The translations under genes were made by a program, and so were the position numbers. A DNA stretch of 64,000 bases from Nitrincola tapanii (lineage in GTDB: Bacteria; Pseudomonadota; Gammaproteobacteria; Pseudomonadales; Balneatricaceae), in the NCBI RefSeq assembly GCF_008368715.1, contig NZ_SMRS01000003.1:124001-188000 (forward strand). Reading direction: 5' to 3'. Positions within the stretch are counted from its first letter, which is position 1. Every line of letters starts with the position of its first letter. The notes beneath the pieces were generated by a model, which saw only the letters and a list, made by a program, of their open reading frames with translations, ran no database searches and was not told the origin of the DNA. Positions 26,300-35,259 of the stretch are shown here, one piece after another.

Positions 26300-26375
26300 G
26301 TGGGCGTAGCTCAGTTGGCAGAGCTCCGGATTGTGATTCCGGCGGTCGTGGGTTCAAGCCCCATCGTCCACCCCA
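26300..26375 (+). tRNA. tRNA-His (anticodon GTG), copy 2
   Basis: Identical to the first tRNA-His over all 76 nt, with the same TGCTATG directly upstream including the G-1. The gap from 26376 to 26660 after it is AT-rich and holds no gene that I can see. Confidence 0.96.
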
Positions 26376-26660
26376 TTTTCATATGAAAATATAATATTTT
26401 CCTTAACCTCCTTAATACATTCCTCGTTCTATATAAATAGCGTTTATAAAGTCTATATTGCTTTCTGATATTTTCTTTGATCAGATTCTCTGTCTTCCTC
26501 TCCTATTTTTTTATCACTCTCATACCATGTACCAATCACATTTTTGGTCGCGCCTTGGTGCAAAAGTAGTATTTTTTTTGTGCTGAAGTATTAAATTTAT
26601 TTGCTTGCAAGCACTTTAAGATTTAAATCTGGATAATTTTCTCGATTTAGAGGCAAGTGA

Positions 26661-27947
26661 ATGAGCTCTATACTTCGCCAGATGGCCCTTGTCCAAAGTG
26701 TATTTTTGCTTTTTTTTCTACTGAGTGCTTGGGTGCTGGTACAGCAGGGCCGATCAGATACTGCTCGTGAGGTCGATTCGGGACGCGTTGTGGCTGAGTG
26801 GTTGGTAGACTTGTCAGAGCAAGGTGTGTATGAGTTAGAAAGCTTACTAAGTGCCCCTATTCGCCATTTGCATCGAGAAATTATCGATGAGGGCGCTCTC
26901 GCTGGTTTCCCAAGTAATCAGGAGGTGCCTGCGTGGTTTGAGCGAGTTATGCTGAAGCAGCATGAAGATGCGGAGGGTTTTAAGCTTGCATTGGGGGATG
27001 GGCGCTATCTGGTTTTAACACCTGATCCTAGTGATGAGGTGGAAGAGGTTTGGGAGTCTTTGTTGCTGCTGTTTTGGGTAACTGTTCTTGCGGCGTTGAT
27101 TGCAAGTGCTGCTCTGTACTGGGGAAGGCTCCAAGGCGTGCGTCCGTTACAACAACTGGTCAACTGGATTGAAACCGGTGATGTTAAAAAAGTTAAGGTA
27201 GCCGCAACACAGCTCCCGAGTTTTCCTGAGGCTCAGCGTTTAGTTGGGCACTTTCATCAAATGAGCAATGATCTGCAGCTTGAGCAGGCTGATAATCAGC
27301 GCTTAACTCAGGAACTGATGGTTCTGCAAGAGAAGGAGCGAGCCTACCTTGCGCGAGAATTGCACGATGATCTTGGCCAATATCTTACTGGAATTAAAGC
27401 TCAAGCTTATCTGATTACGCAGATTGCAGGTTGCTCAGAAAAGATTGAGAAAACTGCACAGCAGATTATTCAAGATTGTGAGGCAATGCAGCAGGGTTTT
27501 TTACGGTTAGTGAGAAGTTTGCATCCTGTGCTTCTCGAAAGTTTAGGCCTTCCGCAAGCTTTGAGGGGGTTGGTGCAGCAATGGCAAAGAACGAGTCGCA
27601 TTGAGTGTGCTTTGCAACTACCAGAAAGCTGGCCGGCACTAGAGGTTGAGACCGCTACCCATCTTTATCGACTGGTGCAGGAGGCGCTGAATAATATTGC
27701 TCGTCACGCCAAAGCGACGCACGTCGAAATAGAAATAAATATTGTTAATAATACGCTAGAAATCAAAGTTAAAGATAATGGTCAGGGAATGCAGCAGGAT
27801 GTTCGTTATGGAGTGGGGCTGCGTTCTATGCATGAGCGTGCACGCTGCTTAAAGGCGCAGCTCAGATTGCTGACAGTGAAGGGAAAAGGTTTAAGTATAG
27901 AGCTGCAGGTGCCATTGGCGGAAAATTTAAGCGGGGTGTCTGGATGA
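26661..27947 (+). CDS. NarL-type sensor histidine kinase (HisKA_3)
   Basis: A 428-aa membrane kinase. Helix 1 is at ~8-28 and helix 2 at ~133-154, flanking a ~100-residue periplasmic sensor of unknown ligand. A HAMP-like linker and coiled coil lead to the HisKA_3 dimerisation domain with phospho-acceptor His235 (LARELHDDLGQY). The ATPase domain has YRLVQEALNNIARHAKA (N-box), VKDNGQGM (G1) and GVGLRSMHERA (G2). It overlaps the response-regulator gene by 4 bp. The position beside a PQQ alcohol dehydrogenase gene recalls the two-component systems that control such enzymes in pseudomonads, so sensing of alcohol oxidation is a plausible role. The 12-bp palindrome TGCTTGCAAGCA lies ~48 bp upstream. 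Confidence 0.87.
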   Translation: MSSILRQMALVQSVFLLFFLLSAWVLVQQGRSDTAREVDSGRVVAEWLVDLSEQGVYELESLLSAPIRHLHREIIDEGALAGFPSNQEVPAWFERVMLKQHEDAEGFKLALGDGRYLVLTPDPSDEVEEVWESLLLLFWVTVLAALIASAALYWGRLQGVRPLQQLVNWIETGDVKKVKVAATQLPSFPEAQRLVGHFHQMSNDLQLEQADNQRLTQELMVLQEKERAYLARELHDDLGQYLTGIKAQAYLITQIAGCSEKIEKTAQQIIQDCEAMQQGFLRLVRSLHPVLLESLGLPQALRGLVQQWQRTSRIECALQLPESWPALEVETATHLYRLVQEALNNIARHAKATHVEIEINIVNNTLEIKVKDNGQGMQQDVRYGVGLRSMHERARCLKAQLRLLTVKGKGLSIELQVPLAENLSGVSG

Positions 27948-28576
27948 AAATACTGCTAACTGATGATCATGCTGTTGTGCGACAAGGCTATGCAAGCCTG
28001 TTATCCGCGATGCTTGAACCTTGTCAAATTTTTGAGGCAGGTGATGCGCAAATGTGTTTTGCGCTTTGGTCACGTGAGCGCCCTGATCTTATTGTGTTGG
28101 ATATCAATTTACCAGATATCAGTGGTATTGAGGCCGCACGTCGTATTCTTGAGCGGGATGCTCAGGCACGAATTTTATTTTTTAGTATGTATGATGAGCT
28201 TCCGATGGTGCAGCAGGCATTAGATGTGGGTGCTTTAGGATACATTACTAAAGCCAGTTCTCCAGAGATTTTGCTTGAAGCGGTACGTCGTGTATTGGCC
28301 GGTAAGCCTTATGTTGAGCATGATCTGGCAACAGGCTTGGTTTTGCAAAGAAATATGCCGGCAGGATTAAGTGAGATGACGGCTCGAGAGTTTGAGATCT
28401 TTGTGATGTTAGCTCGAGGCATGTCGACAAAAACGATTGCTGAGCATCTGTGTGTCAGTATGAAAACTGTTTCTAATCATACCACGATCTTGAAAAGCAA
28501 ACTACAAATCCACACGAGTGCGCAGCTAGTACATCTGGCGATTCGTTTTGGTGTGTTGAAAATTAGTGAGCTATAA
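27944..28576 (+). CDS. NarL/FixJ-type response regulator (REC + LuxR HTH)
   Basis: A 210-aa DNA-binding response regulator. The receiver domain has the acidic pair D7/D8, phospho-acceptor D53 (LIVLDINLPDISG) and K103 (ITKASS). The C-terminal LuxR-type helix-turn-helix spans ~145-205 (MTAREFEIFVMLARGMSTKTIA, then VSMKTVSNHTTILKSKL). It is translationally coupled to the kinase gene (ATGA overlap). Likely targets include the pentapeptide and PQQ-dehydrogenase genes downstream on the opposite strand, in line with regulators near exaA-type genes, but no binding site was identified. Confidence 0.9.
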   Translation: MKILLTDDHAVVRQGYASLLSAMLEPCQIFEAGDAQMCFALWSRERPDLIVLDINLPDISGIEAARRILERDAQARILFFSMYDELPMVQQALDVGALGYITKASSPEILLEAVRRVLAGKPYVEHDLATGLVLQRNMPAGLSEMTAREFEIFVMLARGMSTKTIAEHLCVSMKTVSNHTTILKSKLQIHTSAQLVHLAIRFGVLKISEL

Positions 28577-28582
28577 AGGTGA

Positions 28583-28612
28583 TAAAAGCCGAAGGCATTC
28601 AAGCATTCGGCT
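28583..28612. terminator. Convergent terminator, response regulator / pentapeptide gene
   Basis: A stem of AGCCGAA (28587-28593) with TTCGGCT (28606-28612). On the minus strand it is followed by TTTTATC, and on the plus strand by GAGTTTTGTT, so it can serve both convergent genes. Confidence 0.7.
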
Positions 28613-28620
28613 GAGTTTTG

Positions 28621-29268
28621 TTAGTCAACGGGGTGTTTGGGTACGCTCCAGTCTACTGGGCACTCAATACATTCTTCCATAAAGGTGTCCACAAAGGTTG
28701 CAAAACGTATGCGTGCTCCGGTCATATTGGCTTGATGTAAGTTGGCATGATTGAGTTTGGCTTCTTGTAAATTTGTGTCGCTTAAGTTTGCACCAACCAG
28801 TTGAGTTTTATTCATCCAAGCCATTTCAAAATCTGCCGCATGTAAGTTTGCAGCATTTAGTTTAGCTTGTGTTAAGCGCGCAAAAGTAAGGTTGGCGCCA
28901 GAAAGGTCAGTTTCAAAAAAAGAAGCGCCTTGGCCGAAAAGAGCCCATCCTGCAATCGCTTGCATTTGCGCATGATCGAGTTTTGCGCCTCTTAAGTTCG
29001 CCTTTTCGAGGTTGGCGCGTGTTAAAAGCGCATAACTTAAGTCGGCATTCTGCAGATTAGCACCCCGAAGATCAGCATGGCGTAAATCTGCATGGCGTAG
29101 ATTAGCACCACTGAGATCGATACCTTTGAGTTCAGCATTTCTGAGATTCTTGGCTTCTAGTTGTGCATTGGCGCATTGGCCGTTACTTTCCAGCAGGCAT
29201 TCTGCACTTAAGGGCAAAGAAGCAAGTAAGCAACTACTAAGTAAAAGTCGTGTGAGATTCAGTTGCAT
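28621..29268 (-). CDS. Secreted pentapeptide-repeat protein
   Basis: A 215-aa protein with a signal peptide cleaved near residue 22 (LSA-ECLLE). Residues ~35-195 are A(D/N)LXX pentapeptide repeats (for example LSGANLRHADLRHADLRGAN), which fold as a right-handed quadrilateral beta-helix, with one break near 108-118. Cysteines occur only near the ends: C23 and C30 after the signal, and C200 and C203 at the C-terminus, fitting capping disulfides in the periplasm. It lies ~100 bp downstream of the PQQ dehydrogenase gene on the same strand, separated by a terminator. I recall pentapeptide genes beside PQQ alcohol dehydrogenase genes in Pseudomonas. The function is unknown. Confidence 0.85.
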   Translation of the reverse strand: MQLNLTRLLLSSCLLASLPLSAECLLESNGQCANAQLEAKNLRNAELKGIDLSGANLRHADLRHADLRGANLQNADLSYALLTRANLEKANLRGAKLDHAQMQAIAGWALFGQGASFFETDLSGANLTFARLTQAKLNAANLHAADFEMAWMNKTQLVGANLSDTNLQEAKLNHANLHQANMTGARIRFATFVDTFMEECIECPVDWSVPKHPVD

Positions 29269-29301
29269 TAGCGTGGCTCCTGGTTAAAGCGAGTTTTTAA
29301 G

Positions 29302-29327
29302 AAAAAAGAGCCTGCGAAAACAGGCTC
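29302..29327 (-). terminator. Terminator of the PQQ alcohol dehydrogenase gene
   Basis: On the minus strand, GAGCCTG-TTTTCG-CAGGCTC is followed by six T residues, 39 bp after the dehydrogenase stop. Confidence 0.88.
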
Positions 29328-29365
29328 AAGGCATGGTAAATAATCGAAGCTTGGTGTGGTTGGCT

Positions 29366-31234
29366 TTAGTTCTTAGCCCACTGAGGTAATTTGAAGGCCC
29401 AGAAAGATCCTCCCTGAGGAACCGGTTTGGTCAGGTTTGCCATATCGCCACCCCAGAGAGGAACGGCACCGCCATAGCCGGAAACAACGCCTACATATTG
29501 CTCACCTTCTTGCTCCCAGGTGATCGGGCTAGAGATAATCCCAGAGCCTGTTTGGAACTTCCAAAGCTCTTGACCTGTTTTAGCGTGAAAGGCTTTAAAG
29601 TAGCCATCGCTGGTTCCTGTAAAGATAAGGTCTCCATGTGTGGCTAAGACGCCTGCCCAAAGTGGTAGGGGTTCTTTGTGTTCCCATTCAATTTTTCCGG
29701 TGATGGGATTCATTGCACGTAAAATGCCTACGTGATCGTCATACATGCGCTTGATGCGGAAGCCTTGTCCTAGATAAGCAGAGCCTTTTTTGTAGGTGAC
29801 TTCTTCTGTCCAATAATCCTCTTTCCAGTGGTTCCCAGGCACATAGAACCAGCCGGTGTCTTGGCTGTAGGCCATTGGATTCCAATTCTTACCACCTAAA
29901 AAAGGAGGTGAGACTTCTATCACAGCGCCGCGCTCTTCACCTGGCAGGGGCGCTGGTGGGCGCTGGCCTTCAACTTCTACAGGACGACCTGTTTGGGGGT
30001 CTATATGTGTGGCCCAGGTAATATTGTCTACAAAAGGAAAGGCACGAATAAACTTACCATCTTCACGATTCACAATGTAAAAGAAGCCATTACGATCTGC
30101 ATGGGCGGTGGCTTTAATAGTTTTTCCTTGATCCTTATACTCAAATAAGACTAATTCGTTATTTCCTGAGAAATCCCAAGCATCGTTCGGTGTATGTTGA
30201 TAAAACCATTTCACTTCTCCAGTCGTGGGATCGACTCCTACTTGGCCTGAAGTATATAGGTTGTCATAGTCCAGCGGATTGCCTCCCTCAGAAGTGCGTT
30301 TCCAGGTATTCCAAGGAGCAGGGTTGCCAGCACCGATGATGATGGTGTTGGTTTCAATATCAAAGCTAGCGCTTTGCCAGGGTGCGCCGCCACCGTGGCT
30401 CCAGGCTTCTACTTTTCCGGTTTCGGTATTAGGATCGTCCGGCCAAGATGGCGCGCGTGGATCCCCTGTGGGAGTGCTTTCTTTACCATGCAAGCGTCCC
30501 ATATGCCCTTCTACAAAAGGTCGCATCCAGATCTCTTCACCTGTATCCGGGTCTAAAGCAAAGAGCTTTCCAACAACGCCAAATTCATCACCGGAAGAAC
30601 CATGAATTAATAATACCTTGCCGGTTTTCTGATCTTTGACAAGAGTGGGTGCTCCAGTCATGGTGTAGCCAGCAGAGTGATCGCCAAACTTTTTACGCCA
30701 CACGACCTTGCCGGTATTTTTATCGAGAGCCACCATGGCTGCGTCAAGGGTGCCAAAAAATACCTTGTCGCCAAAGATCGCTGCGCCGCGATTGACAACA
30801 TCACAACAGGGCCGAATGTCATCCGGCAAGCGTGCAGCATAAGACCAAATTTGTTTGCCTGTTTTTGCATCCACTGCAAACATTCGTGAATAAGAACCGG
30901 TCACGTAGATGACCCCGTCATGGACGAGGGCTTGTGATTCTTGGCCGCGTTGTTTTTCATCACCAAAAGAAAAAGACCACGCGGGTGTTAATCTTTCTAC
31001 ATTGCTGACATTAATCTGGTTCAAAGGGCTAAAGCGCTGAGCTTTAGGTCCCATGCCGTAGCCCAGGACATTATGAGTTGTTTCTTGATCCTTGGCGATG
31101 TCATCCCAAGTGACGAGGCTGGCCGCCTGTATCGAAATACTGGTAATGCCTAAAGCTGAGGCGAAAAGAGCTGCTTTCAAGTGGCAGGTTAAGCGGTTAC
31201 GACGAGGCGTTATTTTTTTAGTGTCCATCGGCAT
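29366..31234 (-). CDS. PQQ-dependent alcohol dehydrogenase, calcium type (ExaA/PedE-like)
   Basis: A 622-aa periplasmic quinoprotein with a signal peptide (~residue 38, IQA-ASLVTW). It oxidises primary alcohols such as ethanol with pyrroloquinoline quinone. Tryptophan-docking repeats of the eight-bladed propeller recur (DAKTGKQIW, DKNTGKVVW, DPDTGEEIW, NPITGKIEW, HAKTGQELW). The vicinal disulfide pair is C143-C144. The catalytic Asp354 is in WDFSGNNE; residue +2 is Ser356, whereas lanthanide enzymes have Asp there, so a Ca2+ enzyme is predicted. ATGs at 31234 and 31228 both fit; the second is better spaced from AAGG. No cytochrome c550 or pqq synthesis gene lies nearby. Confidence 0.92.
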   Translation of the reverse strand: MPMDTKKITPRRNRLTCHLKAALFASALGITSISIQAASLVTWDDIAKDQETTHNVLGYGMGPKAQRFSPLNQINVSNVERLTPAWSFSFGDEKQRGQESQALVHDGVIYVTGSYSRMFAVDAKTGKQIWSYAARLPDDIRPCCDVVNRGAAIFGDKVFFGTLDAAMVALDKNTGKVVWRKKFGDHSAGYTMTGAPTLVKDQKTGKVLLIHGSSGDEFGVVGKLFALDPDTGEEIWMRPFVEGHMGRLHGKESTPTGDPRAPSWPDDPNTETGKVEAWSHGGGAPWQSASFDIETNTIIIGAGNPAPWNTWKRTSEGGNPLDYDNLYTSGQVGVDPTTGEVKWFYQHTPNDAWDFSGNNELVLFEYKDQGKTIKATAHADRNGFFYIVNREDGKFIRAFPFVDNITWATHIDPQTGRPVEVEGQRPPAPLPGEERGAVIEVSPPFLGGKNWNPMAYSQDTGWFYVPGNHWKEDYWTEEVTYKKGSAYLGQGFRIKRMYDDHVGILRAMNPITGKIEWEHKEPLPLWAGVLATHGDLIFTGTSDGYFKAFHAKTGQELWKFQTGSGIISSPITWEQEGEQYVGVVSGYGGAVPLWGGDMANLTKPVPQGGSFWAFKLPQWAKN

Positions 31235-31738
31235 TTTACCTTATATGTCAGGAGTTCGGTATTCGCGAAGAAAGTTGAGGTGTCTTAGATCCTCTAACTC
31301 TGAGCGCTATTATCAAAAACTGAATAAGGTGCGGCGATGGATATCTGCCCGCGATCGAGCCTGAAAAAGACTGACAGAGATTGGGAATTTTGCCGGGAGC
31401 TCGGGAAAAAGTCCTGAATAATCATGTGTTTGTGATTATTTTTTACAGCTTAAGTAGCGTGATTGTCAATCTTTAGTTCTACTTTATCTGAAATAGGCAC
31501 TTTAAGAGTTCGTTAAAAGTTGGATGATCGATGAAGTCGATAGCTTAGAGGTGCTGGGGTAGGTAATCTGCTTGACTATTGCGCTCAGTTCACGGAGAAT
31601 TTTTGCCTTTAAAAAATTAAGGTTTGTCACTTGGTCGTTAAGCGTTGAGTTTACTCAACCGGCATATTTGGGGTTGAAACCGGTATGTCAGGACAAGCAA
31701 ACCATCAAATCATGCTGCAATGTACTGTGAGGATTTCC
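31235..31738. other. 504-bp gene-free region between the divergent PQQ dehydrogenase and tig genes
   Basis: No coding sequence is supported here. Visible structures are an AT-rich hairpin AATAATCA/TGATTATT followed by T residues (31417-31444), with no gene upstream of it on the plus strand, and the perfect palindrome GTTGAGT-TT-ACTCAAC at 31644-31659, 80 bp before tig. The promoters of both flanking genes must lie in this stretch, but none could be named with confidence. Confidence 0.6.
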
Positions 31739-33058
31739 ATGCAAGTTTCTGTTGAAACGACTTCAGGTCTCGGACGCCAGATCACCGTGACGGTTCCGGC
31801 TGCGCGTATCGATCAGGATGTGAACAAACAGCTTCAGCAGCAGGCGCGTACACGCCGTATGGATGGTTTCCGTCCGGGCAAGGTCCCTGTGTCTGTTGTT
31901 AAGCGTATGTACGGTAAAGCGATTCGCCAGGATGTGTTGGGGCAGGTTGTCCAGGAAACTTTCTACCAGGCAGTGACCCAAGAGAAATTAGCGCCTGCTG
32001 GTTTCCCTAACATCGAATTCCGTAAGGATAATGAAGGCGAAGATCTGGAATACGTTGCTTCCTTTGAAGTCTACCCAGAAATCACACTGGCGGATTACAG
32101 TCAGGTTGAAATCACTAAACAAGCGGCTGATATTCAAGAGGCTGATGTCGATCAGATGATCGATACACTGCGTAAACAGCAGGCGAGCTGGAGTGAAGTG
32201 GATCGCGCGGCGGCAGACGGCGATCGTGTGCGTATTGACTTTGAAGGCTTTATTGATGGCGAAGCCTTTGATGGTGGCCGTGCTGAAGGTATGGATTTAG
32301 TGCTGGGTTCAAACAGCATGATTCCAGGTTTCGAAGCGGGCCTGATCGGTGCGGCGGCGGGTGCTGAAGTGGAAGTGAATGTGACTTTCCCTGAAGATTA
32401 CCATGCTGAAAATCTGAAAGGTAAGCCCGCACAGTTTAAAGTCACGGTAAAAACTGTTTCTGCTCAAGAGCTGCCAGAGCTGAATGAAGCTTTCTTTGCG
32501 CGTTTTGGCATTGAAGAAACGACAGTGGAAGGTTTCCGTGCTGAAGTGCGTAAAAACATGGCACGTGAACTGAAACAGGCGCTGAAGAGTAAAACCAAAG
32601 AGCAGGTCTTCAGTAAGCTGATTGAAGTTAATGCGATTGAAGTGCCGGCTGCACTGATCGATAACGAAATCGATGCGATGCGCCGTCAGGCTGTTCAGCA
32701 GTTCGGTGGCCCAGACTCTAAAATCGATCCACAGTCTTTGCCAAAAGAGATGTTTGCTGACCAAGCTAAGCGCCGTGTCACCATCGGTCTGTTGGTACAA
32801 GAGCTGATCAAGGCGAATGATATTCAGCCAAACGATGATCAGGTGCGTGCGACGGTTGAAGAGATGGCAGAAACTTACGAAAACCCACAAGAAGTCATTG
32901 ACTGGTATATGGGTAATCAAGAAATTCTGAACCAGATCAAAGCGTTAGTGCTTGAAGATCAGGTTGTAGATCACCTTTTGGCAGCGGCTAAAGTGACGGA
33001 AGCTCAGGTGAGCTATGAAGATGCAATCAAGCCTGCTCCGCGAGCTGCCGCTGAGTAA
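31739..33058 (+). CDS. tig: Trigger factor
   Basis: A 439-aa ribosome-associated chaperone and prolyl isomerase. The ribosome-binding signature is GFRPGKVPVSVVKRMYG in the N-terminal domain (~40-56). The FKBP-type isomerase domain lies at ~150-245 (DGDRVRIDFEGFIDGEAFDGG, LVLGSNSMIPGFEAGLIGA), and the C-terminal helical arms complete the protein. The ATG at 31739 has TGAGGA upstream and gives the family N-terminus (MQVSVETT); the frame is open 54 bp further upstream without conservation. It is first in the tig-clpP-clpX series and has its own terminator. Confidence 0.97.
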   Translation: MQVSVETTSGLGRQITVTVPAARIDQDVNKQLQQQARTRRMDGFRPGKVPVSVVKRMYGKAIRQDVLGQVVQETFYQAVTQEKLAPAGFPNIEFRKDNEGEDLEYVASFEVYPEITLADYSQVEITKQAADIQEADVDQMIDTLRKQQASWSEVDRAAADGDRVRIDFEGFIDGEAFDGGRAEGMDLVLGSNSMIPGFEAGLIGAAAGAEVEVNVTFPEDYHAENLKGKPAQFKVTVKTVSAQELPELNEAFFARFGIEETTVEGFRAEVRKNMARELKQALKSKTKEQVFSKLIEVNAIEVPAALIDNEIDAMRRQAVQQFGGPDSKIDPQSLPKEMFADQAKRRVTIGLLVQELIKANDIQPNDDQVRATVEEMAETYENPQEVIDWYMGNQEILNQIKALVLEDQVVDHLLAAAKVTEAQVSYEDAIKPAPRAAAE

Positions 33059-33109
33059 AAACAGCGTATCTCTCTGGTCTCGAACCTGAGGTTGGGTTAT
33101 TTTGTAAAG

Positions 33110-33140
33110 CGACAGTTGGCCAAACCAACTGTCGTTTTTT
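33110..33140 (+). terminator. Rho-independent terminator after tig
   Basis: A 10-bp stem CGACAGTTGG/CCAACTGTCG with a 5-nt loop is followed by six T residues, separating tig from clpP. Confidence 0.92.
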
Positions 33141-33180
33141 CGCTTTCAGGCTATAGAGCCAAGGTTTAGGAGTAACTTGC

Positions 33181-33822
33181 ATGTCGGATATCTACACAGG
33201 GCGTTCTCATGACATCCTCAATGCCGGTGGTCTAGTCCCCATGGTGGTTGAGCAGAGCTCTCGTGGTGAGCGTGCCTATGATATCTACTCCCGTCTCTTG
33301 AAAGAGCGCGTCATCTTTCTCGTTGGGCAGGTGGAAGATCATATGGCGAACCTGATTGTCGCCCAGTTGTTATTTTTGGAAGCTGAAAATCCAGAGAAAG
33401 ATATCCATCTTTACATTAACTCGCCGGGCGGTTCAGTCAGTGCCGGTATGGCGATCTTTGATACTATGAACTTTATCCAGCCCGATGTGAGTACGATGTG
33501 TACCGGTCAGGCAGCGAGCATGGGTGCTTTCCTCCTGGCGGCAGGTGCTAAAGGTAAGCGTTATGCCTTGCCGAATGCCCGTGTCATGATTCATCAGCCA
33601 TTGGGTGGCTATCAAGGCCAGGCCAGTGATATTGAAATACATACACGTGAGATTCTCTATATCCGCGAGCGTTTGAATCAGCATTTAGCGGATTTTACCG
33701 GGCAGGATATCGAAACGATTGCGCGTGATACCGAGCGTGATAACTTCATGCGCCCTGAAACCGCTCGGGATTATGGCTTGATTGATCAGGTGTTGGAAAA
33801 GCGTGGTATGCCTCCGCGTTGA
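33181..33822 (+). CDS. clpP: ATP-dependent Clp protease proteolytic subunit
   Basis: A 213-aa serine protease that forms the tetradecameric barrel of ClpXP and ClpAP. The catalytic triad is intact: S113 (GQAASMGAF), H138 (MIHQPLGG) and D187 (DTERDNF). The N-terminal propeptide precedes [30 protein letters not shown] sequence lies ~10 bp before the ATG. clpX follows 63 bp later. Both unfoldase partners are encoded in the window: ClpX here and ClpA at 57.4 kb. Confidence 0.98.
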   Translation: MSDIYTGRSHDILNAGGLVPMVVEQSSRGERAYDIYSRLLKERVIFLVGQVEDHMANLIVAQLLFLEAENPEKDIHLYINSPGGSVSAGMAIFDTMNFIQPDVSTMCTGQAASMGAFLLAAGAKGKRYALPNARVMIHQPLGGYQGQASDIEIHTREILYIRERLNQHLADFTGQDIETIARDTERDNFMRPETARDYGLIDQVLEKRGMPPR

Positions 33823-33885
33823 TTAAGCGGATGTTTAAAGTGGCAGCCTTGGGCTGCCTAAAGCTAGCGAATTAGAGGTAACACC

Positions 33886-35160
33886 ATGTCGGATGGTACC
33901 AATGGCAAAGGTGATCACAGCAAACTTTTTTGCTCCTTCTGTGGAAAGAGCCAAGATGAAGTGCGTAAGCTGATTGCCGGCCCTTCTGTTTTTATCTGCG
34001 ATGAGTGTGTAGATCTGTGCAACGACATCATCCGTGAAGAGATTCAGGATGTGGCGGAGGGTGAGGTCAGTGATAAGTTGCCCTTACCGGCTGAGATCAA
34101 AAAAGCACTGGATGAGTATGTGATCGGTCAAGAGCGTGCCAAAAAGGTTTTGGCTGTTGCCGTTTACAATCACTACAAACGCCTGCGCTTAAAAGATAAG
34201 AAATCAGAGGTTGAGCTAAGCAAGAGCAATATTCTTCTGATTGGCCCGACGGGAAGTGGTAAAACGCTTCTGGCACAAACACTGGCACGCTTGTTAAACG
34301 TTCCTTTCACAATAGCCGATGCCACAACGCTGACAGAGGCGGGTTATGTGGGGGAAGATGTTGAAAACATCATCCAGAAGTTGCTGCAGAAGTGCGACTA
34401 TGATGTTGAAAAGGCTCAAATAGGGATCGTCTATATCGATGAGATTGATAAGATCTCACGTAAATCTGACAATCCCTCCATCACGCGTGATGTGTCCGGT
34501 GAAGGCGTTCAGCAAGCGCTGCTTAAACTGATTGAGGGTACGGTGGCTTCAGTGCCTCCGCAGGGTGGTCGTAAACATCCTCAGCAAGAGTTTTTGCAGG
34601 TGGATACTTCCAATATTCTGTTTATTTGTGGTGGTGCTTTCTCCGGTTTGGAGAAGATCATCCGTGATCGTAGCGAGAAAAGCTCGATCGGCTTCAATGC
34701 CATTGTGAAAAATAAGGATGAAAGTCGCTTAAGTGAAGTCTTGCATGACGTTGAAGCGGAAGATTTGGTGAAGTTTGGCTTGATTCCAGAATTTGTTGGC
34801 CGTTTGCCGATGATTGCGACCTTGTCTGAGCTGGATGAGGCCGCTTTGATCGATATTCTGACCAAGCCGAAAAACAGTCTGACTAAGCAGTATGCTGCGC
34901 TTTTCGAAATGGAAGGTGCTGGTTTAGACTTCCGTGATGAAGCGTTGAAATCCGTTGCACACAAAGCACTCGAGCGCCGCACTGGAGCGCGTGGCTTGCG
35001 CTCTATCCTTGAAGCGACTTTGCTGGACATTATGTATCAGCTACCTTCCATGGAGAATGTATCCAAGGTGGTGATTGATGAGGGGGTGATCGAAGGTACG
35101 TCTGAGCCGATTCTGATTTATGAAAATCAGGAGCACGCTAAGGCCTCAGCGGATCACTAA
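33886..35160 (+). CDS. clpX: ClpX unfoldase, ATPase subunit of ClpXP
   Basis: A 424-aa AAA+ unfoldase that delivers substrates to ClpP. The N-terminal zinc-binding domain has C16, C19, C38 and C41 ([18 protein letters not shown]). Walker A GPTGSGKT is at 120-127, Walker B is IVYIDEID, and the pore loop is GYVGEDVE. The ClpP-contacting loop (IGF) is present in SSIGFNAIV. The C-terminal small domain has RTGARGLRS with the sensor-2 Arg. The length is normal. A strong terminator follows. Confidence 0.98.
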   Translation: MSDGTNGKGDHSKLFCSFCGKSQDEVRKLIAGPSVFICDECVDLCNDIIREEIQDVAEGEVSDKLPLPAEIKKALDEYVIGQERAKKVLAVAVYNHYKRLRLKDKKSEVELSKSNILLIGPTGSGKTLLAQTLARLLNVPFTIADATTLTEAGYVGEDVENIIQKLLQKCDYDVEKAQIGIVYIDEIDKISRKSDNPSITRDVSGEGVQQALLKLIEGTVASVPPQGGRKHPQQEFLQVDTSNILFICGGAFSGLEKIIRDRSEKSSIGFNAIVKNKDESRLSEVLHDVEAEDLVKFGLIPEFVGRLPMIATLSELDEAALIDILTKPKNSLTKQYAALFEMEGAGLDFRDEALKSVAHKALERRTGARGLRSILEATLLDIMYQLPSMENVSKVVIDEGVIEGTSEPILIYENQEHAKASADH

Positions 35161-35190
35161 TCACGATCTTAGTTTGCATCGTAAAACGCC

Positions 35191-35245
35191 GCCGCAGATC
35201 GAGTTAAATCCTAAACTAGGGTTAAACTCGATCTGCGGCTTTTTT
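35191..35245 (+). terminator. Terminator after clpX
   Basis: A 15-bp stem GCCGCAGATCGAGTT (35191-35205) with AACTCGATCTGCGGC (35225-35239) is followed by six T residues. It also separates clpX from the convergent mvaB gene. Confidence 0.93.
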
Positions 35246-35259
35246 ATGGATTTGCGAGC

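Noticed and set aside
29366-31234. Lanthanide-dependent (XoxF/PedH-type) alcohol dehydrogenase
   Set aside because: The residue two positions after the catalytic Asp is Ser, not the Asp that marks lanthanide enzymes.
31417-31444. Rho-independent terminator in the PQQ dehydrogenase-tig gap
   Set aside because: The stem is AT-rich and no plus-strand gene lies upstream to be terminated, so it is listed only as a structure in the gap.
32309-32920. A 203-codon open frame on the minus strand within tig
   Set aside because: It lies fully inside the well-supported trigger factor gene, has no recognisable motif, and reflects codon bias of the real gene.
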